From Bacteroidales bacterium (GTDB lineage: Bacteria > Bacteroidota > Bacteroidia > Bacteroidales > Muribaculaceae): a stretch of 37,494 nucleotides of DNA. A model generated the notes under the pieces. It ran no database searches. It was not told where the DNA came from and saw only the letters and a list, made by a program, of their open reading frames with translations. The stretch lies in the NCBI GenBank assembly GCA_020860445.1, contig JAJBUH010000127.1, positions 1 to 37,494 of the forward strand. The letters run 5' to 3'. This document shows, in pieces, positions 27,125-37,308 of the stretch; within the stretch, counting starts at the first letter, position 1; every line of letters begins with the position of its first letter. A program made the translations under genes and the position numbers.

Positions 27125-29608
27125 TTATTTATCACTGGTATATGAGCCGTATTTGTAACCGTACTTGTAGCCATATTTGTAGCCGTACTTGTAACCATAG
27201 TGGCCTGAGCCACCCTGGGTGCCGTTGAGCAGCAAGCACAGGTTCTTGTATTTGCCGCTCTTGTAGAAATTCTCTACCTCGGGCAGCATCGAGCGGTCGA
27301 AGAGACCGGCGCGGATCACAAAGATGGTCTTATCGGCCAACTGGTTGATAATCGAGGCATCAGCCACAACCTCGACGGGCGGACAGTCGAGGAACACATA
27401 GTCGTATTCCTTCTTCAGTTCTTGCAGCAACTCGGGCAGACGCTGCGAGAAGAGCAGTTCGGTCGGGTTGGGAGGCAGAGTGCCAACCGGGATAAGGTCA
27501 ACCTTGGTGCCGCTGGCATTGTGGATAATCAGGTCTTGCACCGATTCAGTAGTGCGCTCGGCCAGATAGTCGGCAATGCCCTTCTTGGGACGGCCGCCGT
27601 ATTTCGACAGCTGAGCCTTGCGCAGGTCGAGGTCGACGCACAGCACCTTCTGGCCCTTGAGCGCCAACGAATCGGCGAGGTTGAAGGTGATGAAGGTTTT
27701 GCCCGAACCCGGGTTGGCGCTGGTCATAGCCACCATGTGATGACCCTTGCCGAGCATAAACTCCAAGTTGGTACGCACCACACGGAATGCCTCATTGATC
27801 ACATTACGGCTGCCCTCTTGCACCACGATAGCCTCAGCGCCGTGCACAAGCTGAGTCTTGCCGATGTTGCGACCAAGTATGCGGTGGTTGAGTTTGCTCT
27901 CTTTCTTCTTGATAGTCGAGGCTTCGGGGATTTCGCCCACAAATGGCAACGAGAGTTTCTCGAGGTCCTTACGGCCGCGCACCACAGTGTTGAACATATC
28001 CTGCAGATAGATGATAGCCACGGGTATCACAATGCCGATGACGAAGGCTACGAGCAGCACCTGAGCCTTTTTGGGCGAGGTAGGACGCTTGCTGCCGCCC
28101 GGCTCATCGATGATGCGGGTGTTGTAGGCGGTGAATGCTTGCGACAACTCATTCTCTTCGCGCTTTTGCAGCAAGAAGAGGTATAGGGCCTCCTTGACCT
28201 TCTGCTGACGCTCGACAGAGAGCAGATACTTAGCCTGTCCGGGGTTGCTGGCGATTTGGCTGGTAGCCCTGCCGGCTGTTGCTTGCTGGCTGCGTATCTG
28301 AGTGTTAAGAGCGGTGATCTGGTTGTCGATAGCGGTGATCATAGCGCTGCGCATTTCGCTCAGGCTGCGGTCCATCTCTACTACCAATGGGTTCTTGGTC
28401 GAGCTATAAGCAACCAGGCTGTTGCGCTCGAGCAGCTTATTGTTGTAGTCATTGATTTGCGTGGCCAGACTGTTGTCGTTGAGGCCTGAGGATACGGGCA
28501 TCACTTGGAATTTGTTGGCATCGTTGGCCAGATAATTCCTGATGTAGCGAGCCATGTAGAGCTGGTTGTTGAGTTCGGTGATGCTCATCTCGGCATCGGT
28601 GGCTTGCTTCATATACATCGAGGCCACGTCCTGCACGTCGGGAATCAGGTGCTGGCTCTTGTAGGTCGAGATATCGCTATCCACATCGCCCAGCTCGTCC
28701 TCGATGATGCCGAGACGGTCGTTGATGAACATCGAGGTGCTCACGGCGATTTGGTTCTCATCCTTCACCCAGTTCTCGTTATACACCTGGATCAGGGTAG
28801 CCAGAATGTCATCGCCGCGCTGTATCGACACATCCTTGACGCGCAGCAAGATCACGCTCGACTTGTCATCGTCTTGGCCTACAGTGAGTTCGTCGCAATA
28901 TTTCTCAATTGCATCGTGGAGATCCGACTTGTAAACATAAATCTCCTCAAGTTTCTTAGCGGTGCTCTCCTCCCCCTCGCCGAGCACTGGAGGCAAAAAG
29001 GCGGGATTGGGAGTGATCACCACGCGGCCGATAGGCGTGGCGATGGTGTCGAGCACCATGCCGGTGAGGGGCTTGGCAATGTCAATTTCCTCCTTATCGA
29101 GCTCAAACTCGTCGAGCACGACTTGGCGAGTGACTGAGTTGAGAATCAAGCGGAATTTGGCTGCCTGCTTGTTGTTGAGGTCGATGGTGTTGGCCTCGAC
29201 GGGCAGGTTGGTGCCGTAGAGGGTAACGCGGTGGAATGTGCCGGGAGCCTGGTAGTTGAAGTCAAGCTTCAAGCGCCGCACAACCCCCTCCATAATCGAT
29301 GAGGATTTCGTCGTGAGCATCTCATTGCTGAGATTCACATTTGTGGTGAACATGCCAAAATCCTCAAAGGCCTCGGCCACATTGGCCGACGACTTGCCCT
29401 TTGAGTTCTCTTTGATCAGCACCAACGCCGTGCGAGTGTACACCGGCGGGGTGCGTAATATGTACAATACTGCCAGGCTAAGGCACAGTATGATTGAGAT
29501 CACAAACCAGTACCATCGGCTGACACACAAATAAAGCAAATCTTTTAGGTTGAGGCCAGCTTCCTCTTCTTGCTGGCTTTCGATTGTCTTTTCGGCGACT
29601 TCGGTCAT
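27125..29608 (-). CDS. Wzc-type polysaccharide biosynthesis tyrosine autokinase
   Basis: 827 aa; Wzz domain; Walker A SANPGSGKTFITFNLA, VDLDLRKAQLS, YVFLDCPPVEVVADA; Tyr-rich tail HYGYKYGYKYGYKYGYKYG. Confidence 0.93.
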   Translation of the reverse strand: MTEVAEKTIESQQEEEAGLNLKDLLYLCVSRWYWFVISIILCLSLAVLYILRTPPVYTRTALVLIKENSKGKSSANVAEAFEDFGMFTTNVNLSNEMLTTKSSSIMEGVVRRLKLDFNYQAPGTFHRVTLYGTNLPVEANTIDLNNKQAAKFRLILNSVTRQVVLDEFELDKEEIDIAKPLTGMVLDTIATPIGRVVITPNPAFLPPVLGEGEESTAKKLEEIYVYKSDLHDAIEKYCDELTVGQDDDKSSVILLRVKDVSIQRGDDILATLIQVYNENWVKDENQIAVSTSMFINDRLGIIEDELGDVDSDISTYKSQHLIPDVQDVASMYMKQATDAEMSITELNNQLYMARYIRNYLANDANKFQVMPVSSGLNDNSLATQINDYNNKLLERNSLVAYSSTKNPLVVEMDRSLSEMRSAMITAIDNQITALNTQIRSQQATAGRATSQIASNPGQAKYLLSVERQQKVKEALYLFLLQKREENELSQAFTAYNTRIIDEPGGSKRPTSPKKAQVLLVAFVIGIVIPVAIIYLQDMFNTVVRGRKDLEKLSLPFVGEIPEASTIKKKESKLNHRILGRNIGKTQLVHGAEAIVVQEGSRNVINEAFRVVRTNLEFMLGKGHHMVAMTSANPGSGKTFITFNLADSLALKGQKVLCVDLDLRKAQLSKYGGRPKKGIADYLAERTTESVQDLIIHNASGTKVDLIPVGTLPPNPTELLFSQRLPELLQELKKEYDYVFLDCPPVEVVADASIINQLADKTIFVIRAGLFDRSMLPEVENFYKSGKYKNLCLLLNGTQGGSGHYGYKYGYKYGYKYGYKYGSYTSDK

Positions 29609-29679
29609 CTTTGTCCTATGTAAATCGTAAGTACTCTAAGTGGTGATGTGGTATTCATAGATTGGGATGTCGGCGTGCG

Positions 29680-30462
29680 TCACTTGAATAGCAGCACCGC
29701 GAGCGACATCAGGAAGGACCCACAGGTGAGGTAGAAGCTGTACGATAGCAGAGTGTTGCCGTTGGTAGTAGCCTCGCGCTTGCGTTTGTCGTTAGGCTCT
29801 ACATACACGACATCGTTTTGCTGCAAATAAAAAACAGGAGAGGCATAGAGTGATTGGGCGTCGCAGAGGTTGACTTCGTAGACCTTTTGGTCGCCAGCCT
29901 CCTGACGGAAAACCTTTACGTTGGTGCGTTCGCCCGTGATGGCCAGGTCACCGGCGTCGGCTATTGCTTGGAGAATGGTATAGCGATCTTTTGAGATGCT
30001 GTGGCGTCCGGGATTGTTGACGTCGCCCAGCACCGACACGCCCATATTCAGGTAGTCGACCACAACAACGGGGTCGGTGACGAGTTCGCGTGCTATCAGC
30101 TCTTGGCGAATGTACACCTCAACCTGCTCGCGGGTGAGGCCGGCCACAGGAATATTGCCGATCTCGGGGAAGTCGATAGTGCCGTCGGCCTGTACGGTGT
30201 AGCCAATCTGGTTGGCCACAGTGGTGATGTTGGTGGTCTGGATGGCACCGGTCTGTAGGTTAAACATCTCAGAGAGCCTCTGGTCGGGTGTAGATACAAT
30301 GATGCGCAGCTTGTCGCCAGCCTGTATCTTGACATCGGCGGGCAACTCCACGGTCACCTCGCTGCCATTTGAGATGTCTTGGAAATATACAATATCCTTA
30401 GGCGTGGAGCATGACCAAAGAGCCAACGCAGCAACGGCTATGGGTAAGAATCGATGTTTCAT
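29680..30462 (-). CDS. Wza-type polysaccharide export lipoprotein
   Basis: 260 aa; lipobox ALWSCS; IDFPEIGNIPVAGLTREQVEVYIRQELIA; SVLGDVNNPGRHSI. Confidence 0.9.
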   Translation of the reverse strand: MKHRFLPIAVAALALWSCSTPKDIVYFQDISNGSEVTVELPADVKIQAGDKLRIIVSTPDQRLSEMFNLQTGAIQTTNITTVANQIGYTVQADGTIDFPEIGNIPVAGLTREQVEVYIRQELIARELVTDPVVVVDYLNMGVSVLGDVNNPGRHSISKDRYTILQAIADAGDLAITGERTNVKVFRQEAGDQKVYEVNLCDAQSLYASPVFYLQQNDVVYVEPNDKRKREATTNGNTLLSYSFYLTCGSFLMSLAVLLFK

Positions 30463-30577
30463 TGCATAAGTGGCGCCTCCGCAAGGGGGAGATGGCCTAA
30501 ATGATTATTGAGTTAATGTAAAAGTCTTTTCTCTAAGTCGAAACGCATCTGTCACATAGTGGTTCGTTTCCATTGTG

Positions 30578-30608
30578 CAAAGTTACGACATTTTTCCCTT
30601 ATTTCAAA
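30578..30608 (-). promoter_or_regulatory. Promoter for wza/wzc pair 1
   Basis: Minus strand TTTG (30608-30605), 19-nt spacer, TAACTTTG (30585-30578). Confidence 0.7.
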
Positions 30609-30704
30609 AAACTCGGCCATATTTGTTAAAAAATTGGCCGATTATACCTATGATTAGAGGTTTATTTGGTTAAGATTCTCGTTCGATAGTCCGATAATTG
30701 CAAA

Positions 30705-31715
30705 TTAGTGCATAAAATTGATGTTTAGCCTCACTTTGCCTCCCAGCTGCGAGGCGCCATAGACGAGCACCGTGGCTGCCGAGAGCTGGGGATGCCTCCT
30801 CACCCACTCCTTGGCTCGTTCGACCGCCGGGTCGGTAGCCTCGCCCTCGATATGCACCATGGTGGCAATAGCGCCGGGCGCTAAAGACAGCTCCGGCTCG
30901 GCTCCGCTGCCGAAGTCCAGCTCAACGCTCAGATTCTGGTAGGTTGCCCCCTTGCTTATGGATTGCTGGCGCACTGGTCGCGCTTCAGCCATTCCAGAGG
31001 ATTGCGCTGATTGGCTCGGCTGGGAGCGGCGACCGAAATATGCCGTCACGCCCACTGACACCCCAATGGCCCAGTCCACCCTCTGCGCCCGATAGTCAAA
31101 TTGGCCATGCTCCAGGTCAAAACTGCTGGGATAGAAGTCAGCTGATATGCGCGCATCGACCGAAATCCTCTTGCTATCGCCAATAAAGCGGCTGTATTGC
31201 AGGGCCGCATGGGCGGCAAGTTCGTTAGAACTGATTCCCTGCCCTCGGTAATTGAGATGATGCACCATGCCCAATCCTACGCCCAGGGTCAGGCGGTACA
31301 TGCTCGCTCGGCGCGGATGCGCTATGCGCGTCAGGTCCCAGAGCAGCCATCCGCTCGCATCCCACACCTGGGTCTTCATCTTCCAATACTCCTGCCCGTC
31401 GGCTGTGCGCATTGCCATGCCGCAGCGATAAGCATCATCCTCGTAAGGCGTGTAGCCACGGTAATCGCCATAACTGGCCTCTATCTTGATGCCGAATGCC
31501 GGCACTACCCATTTGCCGATACCAACGCTGTAATGATTCGACACAGTGCCGGAGAAATCTCCGAGCTTGGCATAGTCGCCTCGGAAGGTGTGCATTCCAG
31601 CCATGGCCGAGGCCATAAAGTCTGTCTCGCCCAGTTGGTGCTCTTGCGCTGCAACGCCACAGGCCAGGGCAATAGCCGTAATCATTGTCAATAATCTTGG
31701 TATGAGTGTGCTCAT
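30705..31715 (-). CDS. Outer-membrane-associated hypothetical protein
   Basis: 336 aa; signal peptide ACGVAAQE; GLGMVHHLNYRGQG, SVGVTAYFGRRSQ; ATGA overlap with upstream gene. Confidence 0.7.
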   Translation of the reverse strand: MSTLIPRLLTMITAIALACGVAAQEHQLGETDFMASAMAGMHTFRGDYAKLGDFSGTVSNHYSVGIGKWVVPAFGIKIEASYGDYRGYTPYEDDAYRCGMAMRTADGQEYWKMKTQVWDASGWLLWDLTRIAHPRRASMYRLTLGVGLGMVHHLNYRGQGISSNELAAHAALQYSRFIGDSKRISVDARISADFYPSSFDLEHGQFDYRAQRVDWAIGVSVGVTAYFGRRSQPSQSAQSSGMAEARPVRQQSISKGATYQNLSVELDFGSGAEPELSLAPGAIATMVHIEGEATDPAVERAKEWVRRHPQLSAATVLVYGASQLGGKVRLNINFMH

Positions 31716-32317
31716 AGATTAATATGGCTTTTGCTCAGGGCAAAGGCGAGGTATCCTCCGCCGATGGGTTTTTCTGACACTACGCGGCAACCATGGCGCA
31801 TCGAACGCAACGAGGCTGGATTGTCCTGCGCCACCGTGGCCATCATGCGCAGCCCAAGGCAGGAGCATATCGTGGCGCTGGCACTCCACATGCTGCGTCC
31901 TACTCCTTGGCTTGTATGCGGCTGGGCGACATAGAGCCCCTGAAAAGTCTTGCCAACGCAGAACACTCTCAAGAAAAAGTAGCCAACTAATTCGCCCGAA
32001 CCGAGATGCGTAGCCTTCATCATCAAAAATCCTCCTGAGCGATAGAGTCTTTGCAATGTCTGTAGGTCAAAATCATGAGGGTGAAAATTCTTGACATACA
32101 CTGGGTTAGCAGAAAGCAACAGTTGACTGATGGCACTCAAATCAGCATCTTTGGCCAAACTCAACCTGTACCCATCGGGCGACTCAGCCTCAAGTATCGG
32201 GTTCAAATCATCGCCCAACGCAGGGTAACGCAATCGGCACAGCAAGCCGTTTGCCCACTCCAATGCTCGCCAAATCCAAGGGAGCTTATGCTTGCATTTT
32301 ATCAAGAACCTCAGCAT
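31712..32317 (-). CDS. GNAT-like N-acetyltransferase
   Basis: 201 aa; GSGELVGYFFLRVFCVGKTFQGLYVAQPHTSQGVGRSM. Confidence 0.7.
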   Translation of the reverse strand: MLRFLIKCKHKLPWIWRALEWANGLLCRLRYPALGDDLNPILEAESPDGYRLSLAKDADLSAISQLLLSANPVYVKNFHPHDFDLQTLQRLYRSGGFLMMKATHLGSGELVGYFFLRVFCVGKTFQGLYVAQPHTSQGVGRSMWSASATICSCLGLRMMATVAQDNPASLRSMRHGCRVVSEKPIGGGYLAFALSKSHINL

Positions 32318-33458
32318 AAAAATCCATTTGACAATTCCTTACAAATTTAGCCTCAAACTTTTGAGCCACAGCCGCTCGGGCGTTGGCTCCCATAGCTCTT
32401 CTCATTTTTCCCGACGAAGCGATAGCGGCCATGTGCCGAGCCATAGCCTTATAGTCGTTGACGGGTGCGACATAACCATTGACTCCCGAACGAATTATCT
32501 CGCGGCTGCCATTCACATCAGTGACAATGCAAGGCAGACCCATCGCGCCTGCCTCAAGCACTACGTTTGGAAAACCCTCGCGTCGGCTTGGCAGCACCAG
32601 GCAGTCGGCCATGGCGTAGAGCCATCTCACATCTTTTTGCCAAGGCAGCACGGTCACCCATCTTGGAACAATTTCTCGGATTTCGCCCTCCAGTATCTCG
32701 TCTTCGTCAGGCCGACTTCCGGCCATCACAAGCATCCCCTTGTGGCCTCGCTGGCAAAATAGCCTGAAGGCTTGGAGCATCTCTCTTATTCCCTTGTCAA
32801 TGCTGAAACGACCAACATAGAGAAAAATCACTACTTGCTCTCGAATGCCCAACTCTACCCTACCCCTCGTCAAATCAGTGACCGCCAAAGCCGCTAAGGA
32901 ATAGTGGTTTAGGTCAACTCCCCTCACATTGCCATTGCCTAGAATCTTGACCTCTTTGTTAGGACACACGCCTCTGACCAAGTCATCTTTTACTCCCTGT
33001 CCCTCAGCTATGATATGTGTGGCGCATTTGCATATCATCCAATCTGACAGTCGAAAAGCCTGACGCTTCCAGCCCTTTGCAGTCGGAAACAGCAGCCCGG
33101 TGAAGGTATGCACCCTAACTTTCACTCCAGCCAGACGCGAGGCTACCATCGCAATCAGTCCGGCCTTAGGGGTCAGGCTGTGAACGCACAGCGGTTTTTC
33201 TCGCCTCAGCAGTCGCCACATTTTCAGCAGCGCCTTTGCATCGCTCCACGGGGCAATCTGCCGCTTCATTTCTACGCCGTGGGCGCTTACGCCGGTTTTT
33301 CGGCCAACCTCGCGCAGTAATTCTGACTCAGCGGCAACGATGCCCACTTCGTATTCCTTGGCCATATCCTCAAGTATAGCGCTGCAAAAAACATCAAGCG
33401 AAAGAGCCACCGTCGCGACTCTTATTATTTTCTTTTTCATGGCATTTTTCGGATTCAA
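32286..33458 (-). CDS. Glycosyltransferase family 4-like
   Basis: 390 aa; VIFLYVGRFSIDKGIREMLQAF; DCLVLPSRREGFPNVVLEAGAMGLPCIVTDVNGSREII. Confidence 0.9.
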   Translation of the reverse strand: MNPKNAMKKKIIRVATVALSLDVFCSAILEDMAKEYEVGIVAAESELLREVGRKTGVSAHGVEMKRQIAPWSDAKALLKMWRLLRREKPLCVHSLTPKAGLIAMVASRLAGVKVRVHTFTGLLFPTAKGWKRQAFRLSDWMICKCATHIIAEGQGVKDDLVRGVCPNKEVKILGNGNVRGVDLNHYSLAALAVTDLTRGRVELGIREQVVIFLYVGRFSIDKGIREMLQAFRLFCQRGHKGMLVMAGSRPDEDEILEGEIREIVPRWVTVLPWQKDVRWLYAMADCLVLPSRREGFPNVVLEAGAMGLPCIVTDVNGSREIIRSGVNGYVAPVNDYKAMARHMAAIASSGKMRRAMGANARAAVAQKFEAKFVRNCQMDFYAEVLDKMQA

Positions 33459-33522
33459 GTTACTTTTTAGATTAAAACTAAATCATAGAACTTGTTATAT
33501 CTCTAAGATAGAAGCGATCTAA

Positions 33523-33600
33523 ACACGGAGTTCACTGAGATTCACGGAGTTCACGGAGATATCTCTGTGTACTTCGTGAATCTCAGTGTACTCCGTGTTA
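33523..33600. repeat. 78-bp near-perfect palindrome, same family as the 7895 element
   Basis: AACACGGAGTTCACTGAGATTCACGGAGTTCACGGAGAT / ATCTCTGTGTACTTCGTGAATCTCAGTGTACTCCGTGTT: 4 mismatches across 39-bp arms. Confidence 0.9.
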
Positions 33601-33622
33601 AGACCTCATATTGGATAGTCAC

Positions 33623-34708
33623 TTAAGTGATGACTAAGGTTAAACTCAGATATCCTAATAGGGTGAGGCCTATGGCTCGGTCCTGATTTCTCCAAATGCG
33701 CAATCGCACCAATGGATAGGCTATCACAAAAGGCAGCATGCACCACGACAAGTACCCTATCCTATTGTTGAAGGGCACCCTTATGAGCAATAGCCAAGCC
33801 GCATTGCACAGGCAATAGATGGATGCCAAGGCATCAAAGGCTCTGTCTGATACCCGTTTACGCACGCATACCTCCCAGATTAGCGGCAGGGGCAACATGC
33901 TGTAAAGCACGAAGTCCCAGCGGTAGCCTTGCCGAGAAAATTGGTCCATATCTATTTCCCGAGCATCGTAGGTCTGCAGGCGAGAGTCCAGGTCAAAGTC
34001 TGGCAACGCATTGGCTATCTGATTGCTGAGTAAAATGGAAATAACTAATGCTACAACCCAAACCACTATTGCCGCCTTAGGCTTTTTCAGCATAAAGCAA
34101 CCGACAATCGCGGTGCCTATCTGCAGGGCCGCGCTGTGATGCAAGGAATAGGCTATCAGCATCAGCGGAAAAGCCCAAAAGCGAGGGCCTCGGCACAGGC
34201 AAGCCACAGCGAGCACCATGATTTGGCAAGACAGGCCCGAACGTATGCCATTCACGCCGTAGGCGTAAAACATTGCCGAAGCGAGCACAAACGCCAACGC
34301 CACTGGCAGATGTCTTGGCATCAGCCTAATGGCAGCCAAGAGGGTGGCACCCATATATCCCAATTCTACTATCAAGAAGAAGCCATGGGCAGACAGCCCG
34401 GCTCTGCGACACCACTCCATGGCCATCACCCACAGCCACTCGTCGCGCCAACCAATCGTTGAGAAATCCAGGTCGAGGTCCATGTCATAGACCATGGCGT
34501 AATTGTAGGTGTCGCCGAAATACACTCCGCTGAATGGCCTTAGGCCAAGCCAAAGTCCGATTGACAAGAAGAGCAACGAGGGCACCAGTTTGCCCATCGG
34601 CTGCAATTGCAGTTTGTCGCCCGATTCCATGCAGTACATCGCGCTGAGGCTAATGCTCATTGTCGCTGCTATTGCCATATATACTGGCCAATACAGGGCT
34701 GATTCCAT
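33623..34708 (-). CDS. EpsG-like O-antigen/EPS polymerase membrane protein
   Basis: 361 aa polytopic; GDTYNYAMVYDMDLDLDFSTIGWRDEWLWVMAM. Confidence 0.75.
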   Translation of the reverse strand: MESALYWPVYMAIAATMSISLSAMYCMESGDKLQLQPMGKLVPSLLFLSIGLWLGLRPFSGVYFGDTYNYAMVYDMDLDLDFSTIGWRDEWLWVMAMEWCRRAGLSAHGFFLIVELGYMGATLLAAIRLMPRHLPVALAFVLASAMFYAYGVNGIRSGLSCQIMVLAVACLCRGPRFWAFPLMLIAYSLHHSAALQIGTAIVGCFMLKKPKAAIVVWVVALVISILLSNQIANALPDFDLDSRLQTYDAREIDMDQFSRQGYRWDFVLYSMLPLPLIWEVCVRKRVSDRAFDALASIYCLCNAAWLLLIRVPFNNRIGYLSWCMLPFVIAYPLVRLRIWRNQDRAIGLTLLGYLSLTLVIT

Positions 34709-34713
34709 CTATT

Positions 34714-36456
34714 TCATTTAAAGGCAAATGGCCAAATTCTAAATTTGAATGTTCCCCTTTTGATTACCACCAATGCTACATTAGGAAAGCGTCCTAAAGC
34801 TATCCAACCCGCGATTTTATCCAACATGGCCCGAGGCATTTTTCCCTCGGCAATAATGAAAATTGTGGCGTGGACAAATTGCGCAGTCAGAGCCGCATCC
34901 ACCCTTGTATCAGCATTGTCAGCTGAGTAGAGCACTAGACCCTTTTGGAGCACTATGCGATACCTTTGTACAGTACCTGAAGGCACTACCTCAGTATCCG
35001 TACCAATAGATTCTAAGGCAAGAGCGAGCCGTATCTTCAAATTCTCTGGCATCTCACTTTCTTCGGCTGACGTTATCATAATTGCCTTACCTTTTACAGT
35101 CCTATTCATAAAAAGCTTGAGATCATGGGCTAAAAGTTTGAGTTCTTCCTCCTCAAGTTCAGCGCTAATTTCTCCCAATACTGTAAAACCGTGACCTTCC
35201 AAATCATATATGCCTTGGATAGTGGAATCGAAAAGCAATTCTATATATACTGCCAATGTAGGCAAAATCAAGCCTATAGCCATGGCTAATGCCCAAATAC
35301 TCCATCGTTGGCTTTGCATTTTATCTATTCCTATAGATGGCGGTTCTATCACAACTGCGTGAGGACCGGTCAGGGCATCAGTAAGTTGGTTCTCTTCTTT
35401 TTTCTGCAGGAGATACAGAAATAGATTTTCCTTTACTTTTTGTTCTCTGCCCACTGACAACAGGTATTGCGATTGGATCGGACTCTCTGAAATCCGACTC
35501 TGCGCCACCTCCAGTGCCATGGTCTCTTTTTCTCTTTGCAATTGCAATCGCGAGATTTCATTGTTTAGGGATTCATCGATTGATTGTCTTAGGGATTCGA
35601 GTTCTTCTTCCAAATCCATCACCAAGGGATTTTGTTCTGACGAGTGTGCGAGTTTGGAATTATAGCGGGTCATCACCTCGTTGTACGAAGCCATCATCTG
35701 CTGAATCGGCACATTGTCGATGCCTGACACTGTGGGCAATAGCTTATGGTCGCGGTCTATGACATAGCGGCGTACATACGTCACCAACTCTATTTGATGA
35801 GCAATGTCATCGATATGCTTCTGCGCCTCGATGGCCGAAGCAGTCGCCATGGCTCCGTATTTCTCTGCGTCAAGCACCAGATTGTCGGACTTGTAATTGG
35901 CTATGTCAACATCAATGGCAGCCAATTCGGCTTGCAGCACCTCGATGCGTCGAGCCAAGAAATCATTGGCTGTCGCCAATATCCTCTGCCTTTCGTTTAT
36001 CTTTTGATTTTCGTAGGCCTCAATCAGTGTCTTCAATACATTTTGTGCGCGCAATGGGTCGGTATCGGTATATGTCAAATCCACTATCGAGGCCGAGCGG
36101 TGGCGCTGTTCAACTTTTAATCTGGCTCTTATTGCCTGTGCCGACATATTCTGGCCTATGGAATCAAAACAGCATCTTGCCACTTCTTGCATCAGTTCCA
36201 AGCCTCTGAGGGTCTGCACCTCGTTGGTCAGATTTACAGTGGAAGATAGGCCGACATCTGGCAGAAATGACGCGCTTGCCGGTTGCCCATCGCCGAGACG
36301 TATCGAAGCGGTAGAAACAAATTCCTGTGGCCTACTCTTAGTATAGAGATATGCGCCATAGAGGCAAACGGCTATTGCAACGACAAACCAAGGCCAGCGG
36401 CGCAGGCACCGGTTCAAAAGTTTTCTCAGTCTCTGCTCCATCTTTTCATGCCTCAT
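34714..36456 (-). CDS. Wzc-like chain-length protein with degenerate (pseudo)kinase domain
   Basis: 580 aa; Wzz-type domain paralogous to the 27125 gene; P-loop position reads KGKAIMITSAEESEMPENLKIRLALALESIG (no GxGKT); no Tyr tail. Confidence 0.85.
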   Translation of the reverse strand: MRHEKMEQRLRKLLNRCLRRWPWFVVAIAVCLYGAYLYTKSRPQEFVSTASIRLGDGQPASASFLPDVGLSSTVNLTNEVQTLRGLELMQEVARCCFDSIGQNMSAQAIRARLKVEQRHRSASIVDLTYTDTDPLRAQNVLKTLIEAYENQKINERQRILATANDFLARRIEVLQAELAAIDVDIANYKSDNLVLDAEKYGAMATASAIEAQKHIDDIAHQIELVTYVRRYVIDRDHKLLPTVSGIDNVPIQQMMASYNEVMTRYNSKLAHSSEQNPLVMDLEEELESLRQSIDESLNNEISRLQLQREKETMALEVAQSRISESPIQSQYLLSVGREQKVKENLFLYLLQKKEENQLTDALTGPHAVVIEPPSIGIDKMQSQRWSIWALAMAIGLILPTLAVYIELLFDSTIQGIYDLEGHGFTVLGEISAELEEEELKLLAHDLKLFMNRTVKGKAIMITSAEESEMPENLKIRLALALESIGTDTEVVPSGTVQRYRIVLQKGLVLYSADNADTRVDAALTAQFVHATIFIIAEGKMPRAMLDKIAGWIALGRFPNVALVVIKRGTFKFRIWPFAFK

Positions 36457-37268
36457 TTCGAGGTAAAAAATACCACAAGCGTCATGGCAAATGATGCAAT
36501 TGAAATCCAGAAGGCCGGAGTGCGCAGGTTGTTGCCATTGGGCGTGGACTGGTTGATGCGCGTCATATTCGGCTCTACATACACCACATCGCCCGACTGC
36601 AAGTAATAGGCTGGCGAGGCATAGAGTGATTCCACATCGGTGAGATCAATGCGATAGGTATGCTGGTCGCCATCTATCTGCCTGACGATCATAACGTTGT
36701 CGCGGCGCCCGTTGATAGTTAGGTCGCCGCTGCGAGCCAGGGCCTCCAATAGGGTGACTTGGTCTTTTTCGATAGCTTTCCATCCCGGCTGGTTCACTTC
36801 GCCAAGCACCGAGATGCCCATATCATGAAATTCCACCATCACCACAGGGTCTCTGACCATGCGCGACGAAATCAGTCCGTATTTCACGGTATTGGCAACC
36901 TCTTCGCGCGTCAGTCCCTCGACTGATACCAGTCCCAATGTCGGAAAATCAATCTGGCCATTCCGATCTACGGTGTATTTCATGGGTTCGCGGCTGTGCG
37001 CGCTCTGGATGTTGAAAATCCTCGACAATTCTTCATCGCGGCTATGCACGGTGATGCTCAGTCGGTCGCCTTGCTTCAGTCTAATTGGTTGTCCTACTGA
37101 TATCTCAATGGGCAATGCCGTTTGGGCATCTTGCATATATACGACCTTCTTGGGCGAACCGCAGCCCGCAAGCAACAGCACGCACAAGCACACTAATCCG
37201 ATGGCTATCCAGCGTCGATAGGACTTTATTTTACTATGTGCATCATGCCTTTCAGGCTCCCAATGCAT
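36453..37268 (-). CDS. Wza-type polysaccharide export lipoprotein, second copy
   Basis: LLLAGCGSPKKVVYMQDAQ lipobox; IDFPTLGLVSVEGLTREEVANTV; SVLGEVNQPGWKAI; ATG at 37268 preferred over the TTG at 37277; ATGA overlap with the wzc-like gene. Confidence 0.88.
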   Translation of the reverse strand: MHWEPERHDAHSKIKSYRRWIAIGLVCLCVLLLAGCGSPKKVVYMQDAQTALPIEISVGQPIRLKQGDRLSITVHSRDEELSRIFNIQSAHSREPMKYTVDRNGQIDFPTLGLVSVEGLTREEVANTVKYGLISSRMVRDPVVMVEFHDMGISVLGEVNQPGWKAIEKDQVTLLEALARSGDLTINGRRDNVMIVRQIDGDQHTYRIDLTDVESLYASPAYYLQSGDVVYVEPNMTRINQSTPNGNNLRTPAFWISIASFAMTLVVFFTSK

Positions 37269-37300
37269 CGAAATCAAGCATAAGCGGTGATATCACCCCA

Positions 37301-37308
37301 CAAAGTTA
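37301..37308 (-). promoter_or_regulatory. -7 box (TAACTTTG) upstream of EPS operon
   Basis: caaagtta on plus strand, 33 bp upstream of ATG 37268; no clear -33 TTTG. Confidence 0.45.

Noticed and set aside
27422-29137. Long plus-strand ORFs (254 and 210 aa) opposite wzc
   Set aside because: Antisense shadow ORFs of the BY-kinase gene.
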